NCBI RefSeq assembly: GCF_037975245.1
Contig: NC_092576.1
Span: 3,035,501-3,099,500, forward strand
From: Apostichopus japonicus
Lineage: Eukaryota; Echinodermata; Holothuroidea; Aspidochirotida; Stichopodidae
Direction of reading: 5' to 3'
Length of the DNA: 64,000 nucleotides
Positions 53,301 through 63,572 of this stretch are shown here, piece after piece. Position 1 is the first letter of the stretch; each line of letters starts with the position of its first letter. The position numbers and the translations under genes are program-made. A model generated the notes under the pieces. That model was not told where the DNA came from. It searched no databases and saw only the letters and a program-made list of their open reading frames with translations.

Positions 53301-56300
53301 TAGTAGAAGATGAATATTAATGAGTGATATTGCTTTGTGAATCACATCCTCTCCTCTCAAGAATTTAAACCCACCCACTGATATTAATTAATAGTAGAAG
53401 ATGAATATTAATGAGTGATATTGCTTTGTGAATCACATCCTCTCCTCTCAAGAATTTAAACCCACCCAACACTCTTCAGTCACTCTTCAGTAGCTGTGAA
53501 ATAATTAGAGTGATGTTAATTAACAGTAGAAGATGAATATTCAAGAGTGATATTGCTTTGTGAATCACTTCCTCTCCTTCCCAAGAACTTAAACCCACCC
53601 AACACTCTTCAGTCACTCTTCAGTAGCTGTGAAATAATTAGTGTGATATTAATTAACAGTAGAAGATGAATATTAATGAGTGATATTGCTTTGTGAATCA
53701 CTTCCTCTCCTTCCAAAGAACTTAAACCCACCCAACACTCTTCAGTCACTCTTCAGTAGCTGTGAAATAATTAGAGTGATGTTAATTAACAGTAGAAGAT
53801 GAATATTAATGAAAGATATTGCTTTGTGAATCACTTCCTCTCCTTCCCAAGAACTTAAACCCACCCAACACTCTTCAGTCACTCTTCAGTAGCTGTGAAA
53901 TAATTAGTGTGATATTAATTAACAGTAGAAGATGAATATTAATGAGTGATATTGCTTTGTGAATCACTTTCTCTCCTCCCCAAGAACTTAATCGCACCCA
54001 ACACTCCTCAGTCACTCTTCAGTAGCTGTGAAATAATTAGAGTGATGTTAATTAACAGTAGAAGATGAATATTAATGAGTGATATTGCCTTGTAAATCAC
54101 TTCCTCTCCTTCCAAAGAACTTAAACCCACCCAACACTCTTCAGTCACTCTTCAGTAGCTGTGAAATAATTAGGGTGATATTAATTAACAGTAGAAGATG
54201 AATATTAATGAGTGATATTGCTTTGTGAATCACTTCCTCTCCTTCCCAAGAACTTAAACCCACCCAACACTCTTCAGTCACTCTTCAGTAGCTGTGAAAT
54301 AATTAGAGTGATGTTTATTAACAGTAGAAGATGAATATTAATGAGTGATATTGCTTTGTGAATCACTTCCTCTCCTTCCCGAAAACTTAAACCCACCCAA
54401 CACTCTTCAGTCACTCTTCAGTAGCTGTGAAATAATTAGGGTGATATTAATTAACAGTAGAAGATGAATATTAATGAGTGATATTGCTTTGTGAATCACT
54501 TCCTCTCCTTCCCAAGAACTTAAACCCACCCAACACTCTTCAGTCACTCTTCAGTAGCTGTGAAATAATTAGAGTGATGTTTATTAACAGTAGAAGATGA
54601 ATATTAATGAGTGATATTGCTTTGTGAATCACTTCCTCTCCTTCCCAAGAACTTAAACCCACCCAACACTCCTCAGTCACTCTTCAGTAGCTGTGAAATA
54701 ATTAGAGTGATGTTAATTAACAGTAGAAGATGAATATTAATGAGTGATATTGCCTTGTAAATCACTTCCTCTCCTTCCAAAGAACTTAAACCCACCCAAC
54801 ACTCTTCAGTCACTCTTCAGTAGCTGTGAAATAATTAGGGTGATATTAATTAACAGTAGAAGATGAATATTAATGAGTGATATTGCTTTGTGAATCACTT
54901 CCTCTCCTTCCCAAGAACTTAAACCCACCCAACACTCTTCAGTCACTCTTCAGTAGCTGTGAAATAATTAGAGTGATGTTTATTAACAGTAGAAGATGAA
55001 TATTAATGAGTGATATTGCTTTGTGAATCACTTCCTCTCCTTCCCGAAAACTTAAACCCACCCAACACTCTTCAGTCACTCTTCAGTAGCTGTGAAATAA
55101 TTAGAGTGATGTTAATTAACAGTAGAAGATGAATATTAATGAGTGATATTGCTTTGTGAATCACTTCCTCTCCTTCCAAAGAACTTAAACCCACCCAACA
55201 CTCTTCAGTCACTCTTCAGTAGCTGTGAAATAATTAGTGTGATATTAATTAACAGTAGAAGATGAATATTAATGAGTGATATTGCTTTGTGAATCACTTT
55301 CTCTCCTTCCCAAGAACTTAATCCCACCCAACACTCTTCAGTCACTCTTCAGTAGCTGTGAAATAATTAGGGTGATATTAATTAATAGTAGAAGATGAAT
55401 ATTAATGAGTGATATTGCTTTGTGAATCACTTTCTCTCCTTCCCAAGAACTTAAACCCACCCAACACTCTTCAGTCACTCTTCAGTAGCTGTGAAATAAT
55501 TAGGGGATATTAATTAACAGTAGAAGATGAATATTAATGAGTGATATCGTAAGAAGTAATTCAATGAAACTGACAAGAGTTTCACCAATTAAACCAGGAC
55601 TGTCACAGATGAATGATTTATTGTTATGTAGAGTAGTATTACAACATCTGCTCTGATTATATCATGATATCATAATAATAAATAAATAATCCTTTATTTC
55701 ACAGGCTGATGACATCCAAACAATTAAATCCCTGTGTTCAGGTACTGTGGCCATCAATAACAGGACCAGTGAGTCAGTACAGAGGTCAGTCATAGAGGTC
55801 CTGGTGAAAGCATCCAATCATGACGTAAGTACAACTTAAAGGGATATCGTAGAATGAGCCAAATCTAAGTTCAACAGCATTGTTAATGTTTTAACATCTT
55901 AAACTATATTGTGAACATTGTGTGACCACCTTGCACCTGAATTTGACAAACTATATAGAGATTAATTATTAATACTAGTAATAAAAAGGATACAGTCTTG
56001 AAGAGACTGGGGTAGTGACCTATAAAACCCTTGTTAATATTTTATTAATTAAATCTTTCATTGTAGGTGAACAACAGGTGACAAGGTAAAACTTATAAAT
56101 AAATAATAATAACAACAATACTACCTAACTTAGGGACTTGATAATGTGAATGTTCTATCTCTCATGAATTATAAAGCCCATTAAGATGACATTAATTAAT
56201 AATTAATTATTTAGCAAGTTTAATTACTTACAATGTTAATACTGTCTATCAGATGTTTAGAAAGAACCTTAGATTAAATTGAACAAGTAGCCATACACTG

Positions 56301-58305
56301 ATATGTAAACAATCAATAATATTAATGTTATAAACAATTAATGAAGACAATAAATTAATACAAAACATTACAAACTAGGAATATGTAGGTTTGCAAAAAC
56401 AAATATAAAATATAAAATCAAATTCAGACTGATTTAATAAGTGGCGTGATGCTTAATTGTTGAATCTATTAAGGAAATTTAATTAGAATCTCTGTTTTTA
56501 ACTGGTGCGCAATTCTCTAACTTGAAAATAAACTCTTTTCTGTTTAGTAATTCTGTAAAGTAGTTAAGTTATGATGGAAGGTCTTTTTATATTTACATTC
56601 CTTCATTCAAGTAAACTATATTACATAATAAATATAGCTAGATACGGTCAAAGAGTCCATAAATTAAACCAAAAATAAATTTAATATGCTATAGACTTTG
56701 CATTAAATGGTAATTTATAACAAATAATAAAACAATGGTTTTTCCTGGAACATTAACAATGAGCTTCACAATGACAAAAGACTATTGATTATATTAACTA
56801 GAATTAATGAACATTAAATAATTTGTAATCTAAGATCTTACCCTACAATGGTCCTATTGATAATACAAGAGAATAACATGAAATTAACAAATTAAAATAA
56901 ACAGATTAAAGATAAAGAGGATAATTTTAAAGAGGAACCACAAACAGAGAAAAAATAACTTCTTAGGCCTCGATGATCTATGAGCCTTCTGTGTTTCTAA
57001 TTAATTAAACTAACTTTCAATAACAGTTGAAGTAAGAGAAAAAAATACAACAGAAACATCCTGGTTGTTATTATGTTTGGATTCTAACTTAACACTTCTA
57101 TGCCCCATCATTCATCTTCTAGGCTCAATAAGTTGACCCTTAATTAAACCCCTCAATCACGCCACCCCCCCCCCTCCCTAGAAATAAATACTGGCATCTG
57201 TGAATGACTGTAGCTATTCATTCATTTTTCAGTTATACTGTCCAACTGTGTCAAACACTTATTGTTACTAGGTTTCTAACCTCTCCCCTGTATCCTACAC
57301 AATACATCCTGATTAAATAGAATGAATCTAAAATAACAGAACTTAAAAAATAGAACACCGCTCCTTATTCAAATCCATGTAAAGCTTGCACCCTGCGTTC
57401 ACCTGGTCACATTTACCACCCCCTTCCCACCCTCCTCTTTTTCTGTTTGGAATATTGGTATTAATCTAATCCTGCCTTAATCCCAAGACAAAAGTAAGTA
57501 TTAACTAAAGAAAAACAAAAGTAAAGCATTCATCTTAGACCCCTAGCAGTATAATTCCAACCATTATACCCTCTCCCCCCCCCCACCGCAACACTTCCCA
57601 TGTCCCCATCTATTGTTATTAAACTAACCCTGATTACACCTCAGCAAAGAGAAACTTGAACACCTCTACAAATTCAGGTTTCAATATATTACAGTTTTGT
57701 TCTTATCCTAAACTAGAATTACAACTGAACAGTGAAATAACCCATACCACTTACAGAATATGTAATACACCACCCCTGCCCCTCCATCCCCACCTTCACC
57801 ATTTCCCTGAACCACTTCACACACCCCTGTTTCCCTTTTGTTCAATAATCTTACAACACTGTGTCTCTTTACAGTAAAGTAATATATTAGTGTAACTGTG
57901 CACTTTAACAAAACACACCCCCTTTACACCAACTTGAATATTAAACTGACCCACTATAACCCCCTCAAACCCCAGCACCATTAGTACTTCATTAGTTATA
58001 ATAATAATATTCAAAGCATAAACATTATTGTAAAGTAATAAAGATATTTATGATATTATGGTATAATTATTAATATTATATTTATTTTCTTTCCTTCAGA
58101 TTCCTATATACAGTGTGTATCTAATCGATTCCTTTCACAAGGTTGATGAAGATGATATTACTCTCTACTCTGGTCTCTCTCTACCAATCATAACATCAAT
58201 AGAGGGGATGAACATACAGACAGAGGCAGGGAGAGAAATGAATAAACATGAAGTTAATGGAATATTAAACTATCTACAACACTCTCAAAGATTCAAGACA
58301 CTGAG
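38662..58305 (+). CDS. NACHT-domain NLR-like protein 2 with repeated C-terminal module (3' end beyond window)
   Basis: Paralogue of the gene at 26840. Coding exons seen: 38662-38686, 39307-40820, 48842-49047, 50050-50126, 51438-51493, 55705-55824, 58100-58305; every phase agrees (1|0|2|1|0|0|2). The NACHT domain has Walker A GEPGYGKST (residues 90-98), Walker B FQLDGYDEY (168-176) and LTTR (201-204). After residue 513 comes a 153-aa module spread over four exons of 206, 77, 56 and 120 bp: IPICDLVLQFSFNKV with SGLCLPLFSSLEKISI, then FFNCELPEF, then VLWPSHASQLDLQSGEW, then a helical segment ending VLVKASNHD. The exon 58100-58305 (IPIYSVYLIDSFHKV, SGLSLPIITSIE) begins a second copy and ends in phase 2, so the gene must continue. 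No N-terminal effector domain is visible. Introns are very large and repeat-filled (8.0, 1.0, 1.3, 4.2, 2.3 and over 5.7 kb). Likely a cytoplasmic NTP-dependent sensor; the ligand is unknown. Confidence 0.87.
40821..41980. other. NLR gene 2 intron, proximal part
   Basis: No coding or mobile feature recognised. It contains short C- and T-rich tracts. The next coding exon is 8 kb downstream. Confidence 0.4.
41985..42200. repeat. Degenerate tandem repeat, about 60-bp unit
   Basis: AGATGTAGCCACC-type starts recur near 42038, 42099 and 42160, each followed by a diverged 'aagatctca...gggcaat...' segment. Fragments of the same unit reappear near 42405-42435 (CATCCGGGCAATCCCAC). It lies in the long second intron of NLR gene 2. 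Confidence 0.6.
42950..43200. repeat. Diverged direct duplication, about 141-bp period
   Basis: The segment GAACACAAAAT, TGACTCAAAGAGCAAA, ACATCGTGAG, GAGCAATTGA near 42958-43031 is repeated near 43098-43190 with small insertions. Similarity of the two minus-strand translations is a by-product. Confidence 0.6.
43592..44400. repeat. Composite (GAT/GAC)n array with a recurring non-repeat anchor
   Basis: Long ATG/GAC/GGT trinucleotide tracts are interrupted three times (43592, 43893, 44058) by the same anchor of about 40 bp, GTGGTGGTACCTACGYCACA followed by GCAATATTATAAATAATAAT. Blocks end in GATGATCAACA, including the last one, which is followed by unique sequence. So a block of anchor plus trinucleotide tract has been duplicated as a unit and expanded independently. 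The long poly-Asp, poly-Met and poly-His frames are artefacts; the array is inside an intron. Confidence 0.9.
44797..44850. repeat. (GA)n and GGTGGAGAGA repeat
   Basis: A pure GA dinucleotide run is followed by three GGTGGAGAGA-type units. It lies in the long intron of NLR gene 2. Confidence 0.9.
45230..45720. mobile_element. Possible non-autonomous element with CGAAGTTCGGACAC ends
   Basis: CGAAGTTCGGACAC occurs at about 45260, preceded by a second GCGAAGTTCGG at about 45243. Its inverse GTGTCCGAACTTCG occurs at about 45498 and again at about 45697. The outer pair frames a roughly 480-bp block as an imperfect inverted repeat. Both strands keep a medium open frame (141 codons on the minus strand, 45294-45719) that I cannot match to any protein. 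No target duplication was established. Confidence 0.4.
45721..48841. other. NLR gene 2 intron, distal part
   Basis: No coding feature. AGGCCTA motifs cluster near 46030-46440. A 12-bp hairpin (AAAACTCTTACT and its inverse with a 5-base loop) lies near 48337-48366. Confidence 0.4.
50736..51060 (+). mobile_element. tRNA-derived SINE, 5'-truncated
   Basis: The segment starts at a tRNA-like B box (GGCTCGAGCCC, 50736-50746) without a detectable A box. It continues with TTGGGCAAGGCACTTTATCT and CCAGGTGTATAAATGGGGAC, a body I recognise as common in SINEs of marine invertebrates and fish. It ends in an AT-rich tail with short TTATAAATTT-type repeats. It lies in an intron of NLR gene 2. The minus-strand ORFs here are shadows. 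The SINE family name is not certain. Confidence 0.65.
51585..55548. repeat. Satellite array: about 30 copies of a 133-bp unit inside an NLR gene 2 intron
   Basis: The unit begins GTAGAAGATGAATATTAATG, passes through CTTTGTGAATCACTTCCTCT and AACTTAAACCCACCCAACAC, and ends with GTGATATTAATTAACA. Copies are highly alike; variants include CCAAAG, CCCAAG and CCCGAA at one site, and loss of about 12 bp near 53140 and 53265. A five-unit block repeats: diagnostic variants TGCCTTGTAAATC and CACTCCTCAGTC recur exactly 665 bp apart (54084/54749 and 54001/54666). The array fills most of the intron between the exons ending at 51493 and starting at 55705. No unit is coding. Confidence 0.97.
55825..58099. 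other. NLR gene 2 intron between module copies
   Basis: AT-rich with several C-runs (around 57165, 57575). No exon, RNA gene or transposon recognised. Confidence 0.4.
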
Positions 58306-59082
58306 GTAAGTATAATTAAAAGATATATGTAAATAATATTAGTAATTAATAACATAACTAATTAATATTAATGATGTTAACAAGATAGGAATGATTAATA
58401 TAGTTAGTATTTAATAATTACTGAAGGTGTATATTGATAGGTTTAGATAATTGTAGAAGAATAACAAAGGAATGAAGAAGAAATTGAATTAAGAAATAAA
58501 CTAACAATGAAATAACAGTCATCAGGTAAGGAATGTAATTAATAGGAGAGTAAAATAGAGACAAAATATACAGAAAAAGTTAAATATTAACAATACGTTC
58601 TTCAGAAAAATGAACATTTTGAAATATTAGGTGTTATAAATTTGAAGATAGGTAGCTCTAGCTTAAACTCAAATACAATAAATCTAATTGATAATCAACA
58701 AAAGTTAGGATGTAATTAGACCAACTAGATTAAAATATCATAATCTTAGAGTAAAATAGATAAATTTGCCAAAGGTCAACCCCAAAAAATAAACAAAACA
58801 AGCTTTGATCATTTAGATTAATAGAAAACATTTGCAGGAGATTAAAAAAGAATGAAAAACCAAAAACACAATCAAGTTTGAATGTTGGAACCCAATACTT
58901 TCCTCTTTGTTATAATTGGTGCATATTGATGTTAAAGTGAAGAAAAGCACATTGATATAAATTAAACAGATTGTAATTGCCTTCATGCATCCATATGGCA
59001 CACCCTCTCAACTATACTAACCTAATTCTTTCCCTTATCACCCTTCCTACCCACCCTACCCGCCAACAACTACCTCTATGCA

Positions 59083-59541
59083 GGACCACTTACCCCATTT
59101 CCATGATCTATGTTTCACGCACATGGGTTACCTTGTTAACAATTCCCTTCACCCCCATACCCCCCCTAGTTCTCCTCCCATCACACAATTCTCATCCCTC
59201 CCATCTGATCAACAACATGTCTTCTCCTCCTCCAACCCCTTTATCCCCCACCCCCCCCCCCACCCCCACCCCCACCCCCCGTTCAACAAAATACTTGTGA
59301 TGTAGGCATCTTATTAACTAACCCTCATAACATTACAGTTAATTCCCACACAATAGAAACCAATAAAACATCAGTCTGTATGTAAACAACATTCTAAAAA
59401 TATATTCTGCAGTACATACCAATATAAACCCTAAGCCCCCAACCCCCTCCCCACCAAAGAATGCCACTATCCTGGACTACTTGCCCTATTTTCATAATCT
59501 ATGTTTATGGCACATGGGTTATAAAGTTAACAATACTCTTC
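59083..59541. repeat. Two diverged direct repeats about 391 bp apart
   Basis: The phrase CATGATCTATGTTT, then CACATGGGTTA, GTTAACAAT and CTTCAC (59083-59150) recurs with changes at 59474-59541, and more weakly near 59823. Between the copies the sequence is C-rich (CCCCCACCCCCAC near 59250). Open frames here are low-complexity Pro/Thr/Ser and not credible genes. Confidence 0.5.
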
Positions 59542-60186
59542 ACATCCACCTCCCCAAACCCGCACACACACCCTTTGCCCACCCTTCTGTCCCTCATGCA
59601 ACAAGACAGTGATGTATGCATATTATTAACTAACACTACAGTATTCTCCTTTCACCTACAACACCACCTCACCACCCTTCGATCCCCTCTGCCCCACTCC
59701 CGAAACGCCTTTCACACAACATCTTCCCCACCACCGCTCCCTGCACCACCCTCTCTGCACCAACCCTCCCTGCACCACCCCTCCCCACCATCTCACCCCT
59801 TAAGCACACAAGGCCAATGACCCTTCCATGATATCTATATACTGTACAATGGGTTTTCAGTCAGTAAATTACCATTGCAAAAGCCAACTTTAAGTTCTAT
59901 ACTCTACACTGTGTAGACATCATATATTTGTACAGTTAACTATTTCTAGTATTTTCTACTCAGACAGTACACATTTTCAATGCTAAAAGTCAATTGAAAT
60001 TATTTCATCATTTTCTTGCCAAAGATGTACAGTAATTTTTCCTTTACTGACTTTGACTTTGACTTTCAATAGTTTAACATTTTCTTTTGTTCAACACCTG
60101 TCAATCAAATACTTGAACAATAGAATGAAAAGAAGTTGTGTTCAATAAAATAGACGCGCGCGCGTGTGTCCTTTACATAACACCTG

Positions 60187-60390
60187 GGCCCCGTTCCACA
60201 AAAAGTTATGCTTGATCTTAAGTTTGATCGATTGTGCGTAAGTCAGCCGATCGAGCGTAAGTTTGATATCAAACTTATCTCCGTTCCACAAAGAAACTTA
60301 CGCTTCATATCAAGCTTAAGTTCGATCCGATCATGCGTAACTTTAAGTAGTGATCCAGATCAATCGTAAGTATGATACGTTGCTATGATA
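60187..60390. repeat. Left terminal region of Harbinger with duplicated terminus and GCGTAAGT motifs
   Basis: CGTTCCACAAA occurs at 60192 and again at 60282. Between and after them lie GCGTAAGTTTGAT, ACTTACGCTTCATATCAAGC and related motifs in both orientations. The right end (63445-63569) mirrors this with TTTGTGGAAC at 63459 and 63554. Confidence 0.8.
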
Positions 60391-60477
60391 AACACTTGTT
60401 TTAAATTTGTTATGTTTTTTACTGTACACAGTACATGTAGAAGTAATAAAATGTGAATTTCATGTACTTGTGCACAA

Positions 60478-60924
60478 ATGGCGTTATTTATGTATCGGCA
60501 AGCTGGTCAACAACACAATTATCGTCGGATTCTACAAAGAGAGAGAATTTTTAGAGACAGAAGGCAGCCTTTTGAACTTTACAATGATGTTGGCATGTAC
60601 CAAAGATATAGGTTTACTAGGCTAGGCTGTATGACTATAATCAATAGATTAAGGGCCCAGTTAGAACATCCCACCAACAGAAGTAGGGCGCTGTCAGCCA
60701 GTTTGCAGGTTTTCATTGCTCTTAGATTTTATGCATCAGGATCGAAAAGTGCCTTAGAAGAGTGTGCATCTTTACATGGATGCAGCAAGTCATCTGCCTC
60801 ACGGGCATTGAGGAGGATTACAAAAGCATTGGTTCAAATCCGGAATGATGAAATTAAGTTCCCAATCACTCCAGCCTCTGTGACCAATGCTCAGAGGGAT
60901 TTTTTTAACATGAATATCATATAA
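60478..60924 (+). CDS. Harbinger transposase, N-terminal part only (148 aa)
   Basis: The start (MALFMYRQAGQQHNYRR) leads into the typical Harbinger/HARBI1 region: RRQPFELYNDVGMYQRYRFT, then LSASLQVFIALRFYASG, then a helix-turn-helix with LHGCSKSSASRALRRIT, then IKFPITP. Family members continue for about another 200 aa with a GAIDGTH-type first catalytic motif; here the frame stops soon after QRDFF, at 60922-60924. The likely cause is an internal deletion of the element, because the opposite-strand gene ends at the same place. The product keeps the DNA-binding part but not the DDE nuclease, so it could bind ends without cutting. Whether it is expressed is unknown. Confidence 0.85.
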   Translation: MALFMYRQAGQQHNYRRILQRERIFRDRRQPFELYNDVGMYQRYRFTRLGCMTIINRLRAQLEHPTNRSRALSASLQVFIALRFYASGSKSALEECASLHGCSKSSASRALRRITKALVQIRNDEIKFPITPASVTNAQRDFFNMNII

Positions 60925-63318
60925 ATTGTACCTGTGATGACTCGCTCATAGCAGTCAAAGGGTCTGTCTCTGATGTCCCCAGAGCATTGACACCATCTCT
61001 GGCCTGGGGGGCCATTGCCTCTAACACGGCCTCGTAAACAACGCTGTAATCAGCTGCTGGCCCTCCACCTAAAATAAAAGATATGAACAATGTTTATCAA
61101 ATTGCATTTTAATTTGTGTCAAAAACACTGTGATGGATGTGAGGTGCCAATAATTGTTATTTACCTGTTGCATGTTTTGTTCTTCGATATTTTTTGGCCA
61201 GAATCTTCAAATCTGACCACTTTTTTTTAAGCTCAGAGGCACTTCTCTCTGAGGCTCCTCCTGCAACCCTGATGGAATGTGCAGCTTTCTCCCAGTAGCT
61301 TTTTTTTTCTGTCTTCTACCTGTTGGATATGCATAGAGGTTAAAACACAATTCAGAAAGCCAAACAATACGTCCTTCAGCTATAAAAAAGAATTATAAAT
61401 CTAAATTTTTATATTGCTTCTGCCATTCTTTAAAAAAAGTATTTACTATGTTAGTTACAATATCACCTAAATTATATATTGCTTTATTTTCCTAACAGAT
61501 TTAACTTAAACACATGAATAAATGTTTAATACTTATATTTTCTGAATAAATTTCCACATCTTATATCCATTTTGTGCTATGTCAAGATTCCACTTCTCTT
61601 TATCCGTTTACATTATGACAGAGCATTAAGTGATATAACTGGCTATGTTTTCAATTTCAAATAGTGTCATTACGCACACACACACACGGTACAATTTATA
61701 TTCCAAACAGATATGCAGTATAGAACATATTCTCAAGTCCCATAATTCTGCTGAGTACATATTTTTGCTGCACAATGAAAGCATGCATGTTTCTTAATCA
61801 TTCTATGTCATTTACTCCGACAACATCACTCCTTTGATTAATACTCTGTCAATACTAAATGCAAAATATACTGATTGTATTCAATTTGAAAAAAAAACAA
61901 AGCTTCAAATTGCAAAGTGTGATGTGCAATTAGGCTTTTAAAAGTCTTACCTTCTGTGAGCAATGTCCAGCTCGACCAAACAATTTTTCCCGATTTTCTT
62001 TGACAAACTGGCAAAGAATGATGATTTCATGCTGGGAAAAATTCTTCTTCCTGCATTTTTTTTCTTTTGGGTAAGACTAGGAAAAAATGAAAAAAATGGT
62101 TACTGTAAAAATTGTCAAGTTATCATTAACGACTCAAGAACACTGTGCTCAAAACTTAATGAGCCAGCCTTGGTAATACCAGGATAAACCCCATGACCTC
62201 TATTTTGAGTTCCAACAGTCAATGGCTACAGGCAAGCAGCACACACAGCTGCTCATCCCATTGAACAGCTTTAATTGTAATAACTTCTCAAGCCATGTCC
62301 CTTGAAATATGATCACTTAAAACGTGTTTGTATTTTGTAGTAGAGTCCCAGCTCGACTTAGCTACTCTGGCCTTGGCTAAGTGGGCAGATAAAGTTGCTT
62401 GCATTGTGTGCACCTAGCAAGGAAGGTCTATAATAACAAAATTAATAATAACAAAACACTGCAGGTAAGCAGGGTTTAAACCCTGTTTACCTGCAGTGTT
62501 GCCTTTCAAAATGTCGACTTCCGATTTAACAATGCTTTAGGCCTAGACTGAAACAATCCAAAATAAATCATTTACATTACTAAGGATGTAAACTACCGGT
62601 CAGCTCAAGTTCAGCCAAAAGAAACATAGGGTATACAACTCAGACTTTAGTGTGGGTAGGTTAGGCCCTGTAGACCTAGGCTATTACTGCTTTTATTTTT
62701 GTTTTGTGGACATTAAAAAAAAGTTAGGCTAGCTAGGTGACTTTCACTTTTGTTCAGAATTAAGCCTATAAGGGGTGCAAGTGCCATAACTATACCTCTC
62801 TTTTTAGTCTGGATTTCATACACAGTTCCTTTGTACGAAATTGTGACAATTTATCAATATCAGTCAATGATCCCACTGGTAATCATTAGCCGGGTACCAT
62901 TATAGGCCTAAGTATACTGTATAGTCTTGTAGTACTAAGCCTAAGTCGTCCGTGTAATAATACAGGCGTATACTTATGTAGTTTATCCTTTATACAGTAG
63001 TCATTTGCTCATATAAATTTGTGCTACTGCTAGACCAAAACTTTAGAAAAATCGTAGGCAGGCCTAACGTTGTCCCGGGTATTCCTCTAGGCTCTAGTAC
63101 ATAGCCTACATATAACACTGACTGCCTGTATTAAACTAATTTAACGTACGCAAAGACTACCGAGTTGGCAGATAAAATGCGGTCAACGGACGATCTTTCA
63201 ATGTTTTTGAGTCGTAACACACAACGAACCAATGCAATAAAATATGGCAAAGGTTATTCTTGTAAAGATTGTGGTTAAATGTTTATTCTGACACATTTAT
63301 GTGATATTTACTCACCAT
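60917..63318 (-). CDS. Harbinger-encoded Myb/SANT-like DNA-binding protein, spliced
   Basis: Minus-strand exons inferred from splice signals and matching phases: 62076-61951, 61315-61165, 61068-60917. The first encodes KNFSQHEIIILCQFVKENRE and KLFGRAGHC, the second SYWEKAAHSIRVAGG with SASELKKKWSDLKILAKKYR (Myb/SANT trihelix signature), the third GGPAADYSVVYEAVLEAM. A start codon could be the ATG at 63318-63316, directly before a GTGAGT donor, making the first exon contribute a single codon. In this family the Myb-like protein helps the transposase enter the nucleus and recognise the ends. The last exon reads past a possible donor (CAG|GTACAA) to a TGA at 60919-60917 and may be truncated by the deletion. 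Confidence 0.7.
62455..62500. repeat. 46-bp palindrome inside Harbinger
   Basis: The arms AACACTGCAGGTAAG then CAGGGTTT (62455-62477) face their reverse complement (62478-62500) with one mismatch and no spacer. It lies between the likely first and second exons of the Myb-like gene. Confidence 0.85.
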
Positions 63319-63572
63319 TTTGATGACATATAATGCGCCGACTGGTTGTTCGCCGTGTCAAAACTTCGGAAACGCAAGTGATTTGAGGTCACGAAAGGTC
63401 AAAGTAGCCTCGTCCACTGACCAAATATTAATTAAAATCATGCGTAGCGTAAGTTTGGTTTGTGGAACGCTACTTAACGATCGAACTTACGCTACGATCA
63501 ATCGCATGAGAATCAAACTTAAGTTTGATCTTACGATCAAGCGTAAGTTAGTCTTTGTGGAACGGGGCCCTG

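Larger units (their letters stand above)
60187..63569. mobile_element. PIF/Harbinger DNA transposon, internally deleted, 3-bp CTG target duplication
   Basis: The element runs from GGCCCCGTTCCACAAA at the left to the exact inverse at the right and is flanked by CTG on both sides (60184-60186, 63570-63572). It carries the two genes expected of the superfamily: a transposase on the plus strand (only the N-terminal part) and a Myb/SANT-like protein on the minus strand. Each end holds a second copy of the terminal motif 90-95 bp inward and several TTACGCTTGAT or GATCAAGCGTAA motifs, probable protein-binding sites. It sits in the last visible intron of NLR gene 2. The catalytic DDE part of the transposase is missing, so it is non-autonomous. 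Confidence 0.9.

Noticed and set aside
51585-55548. CRISPR-like reading of the regular array
   Set aside because: Units are contiguous 133-bp satellite copies without unique spacers, and the DNA is from an animal.
59461-59820. 119-aa Pro/Thr/Ser-rich ORF
   Set aside because: Low-complexity translation of C-rich intron sequence.
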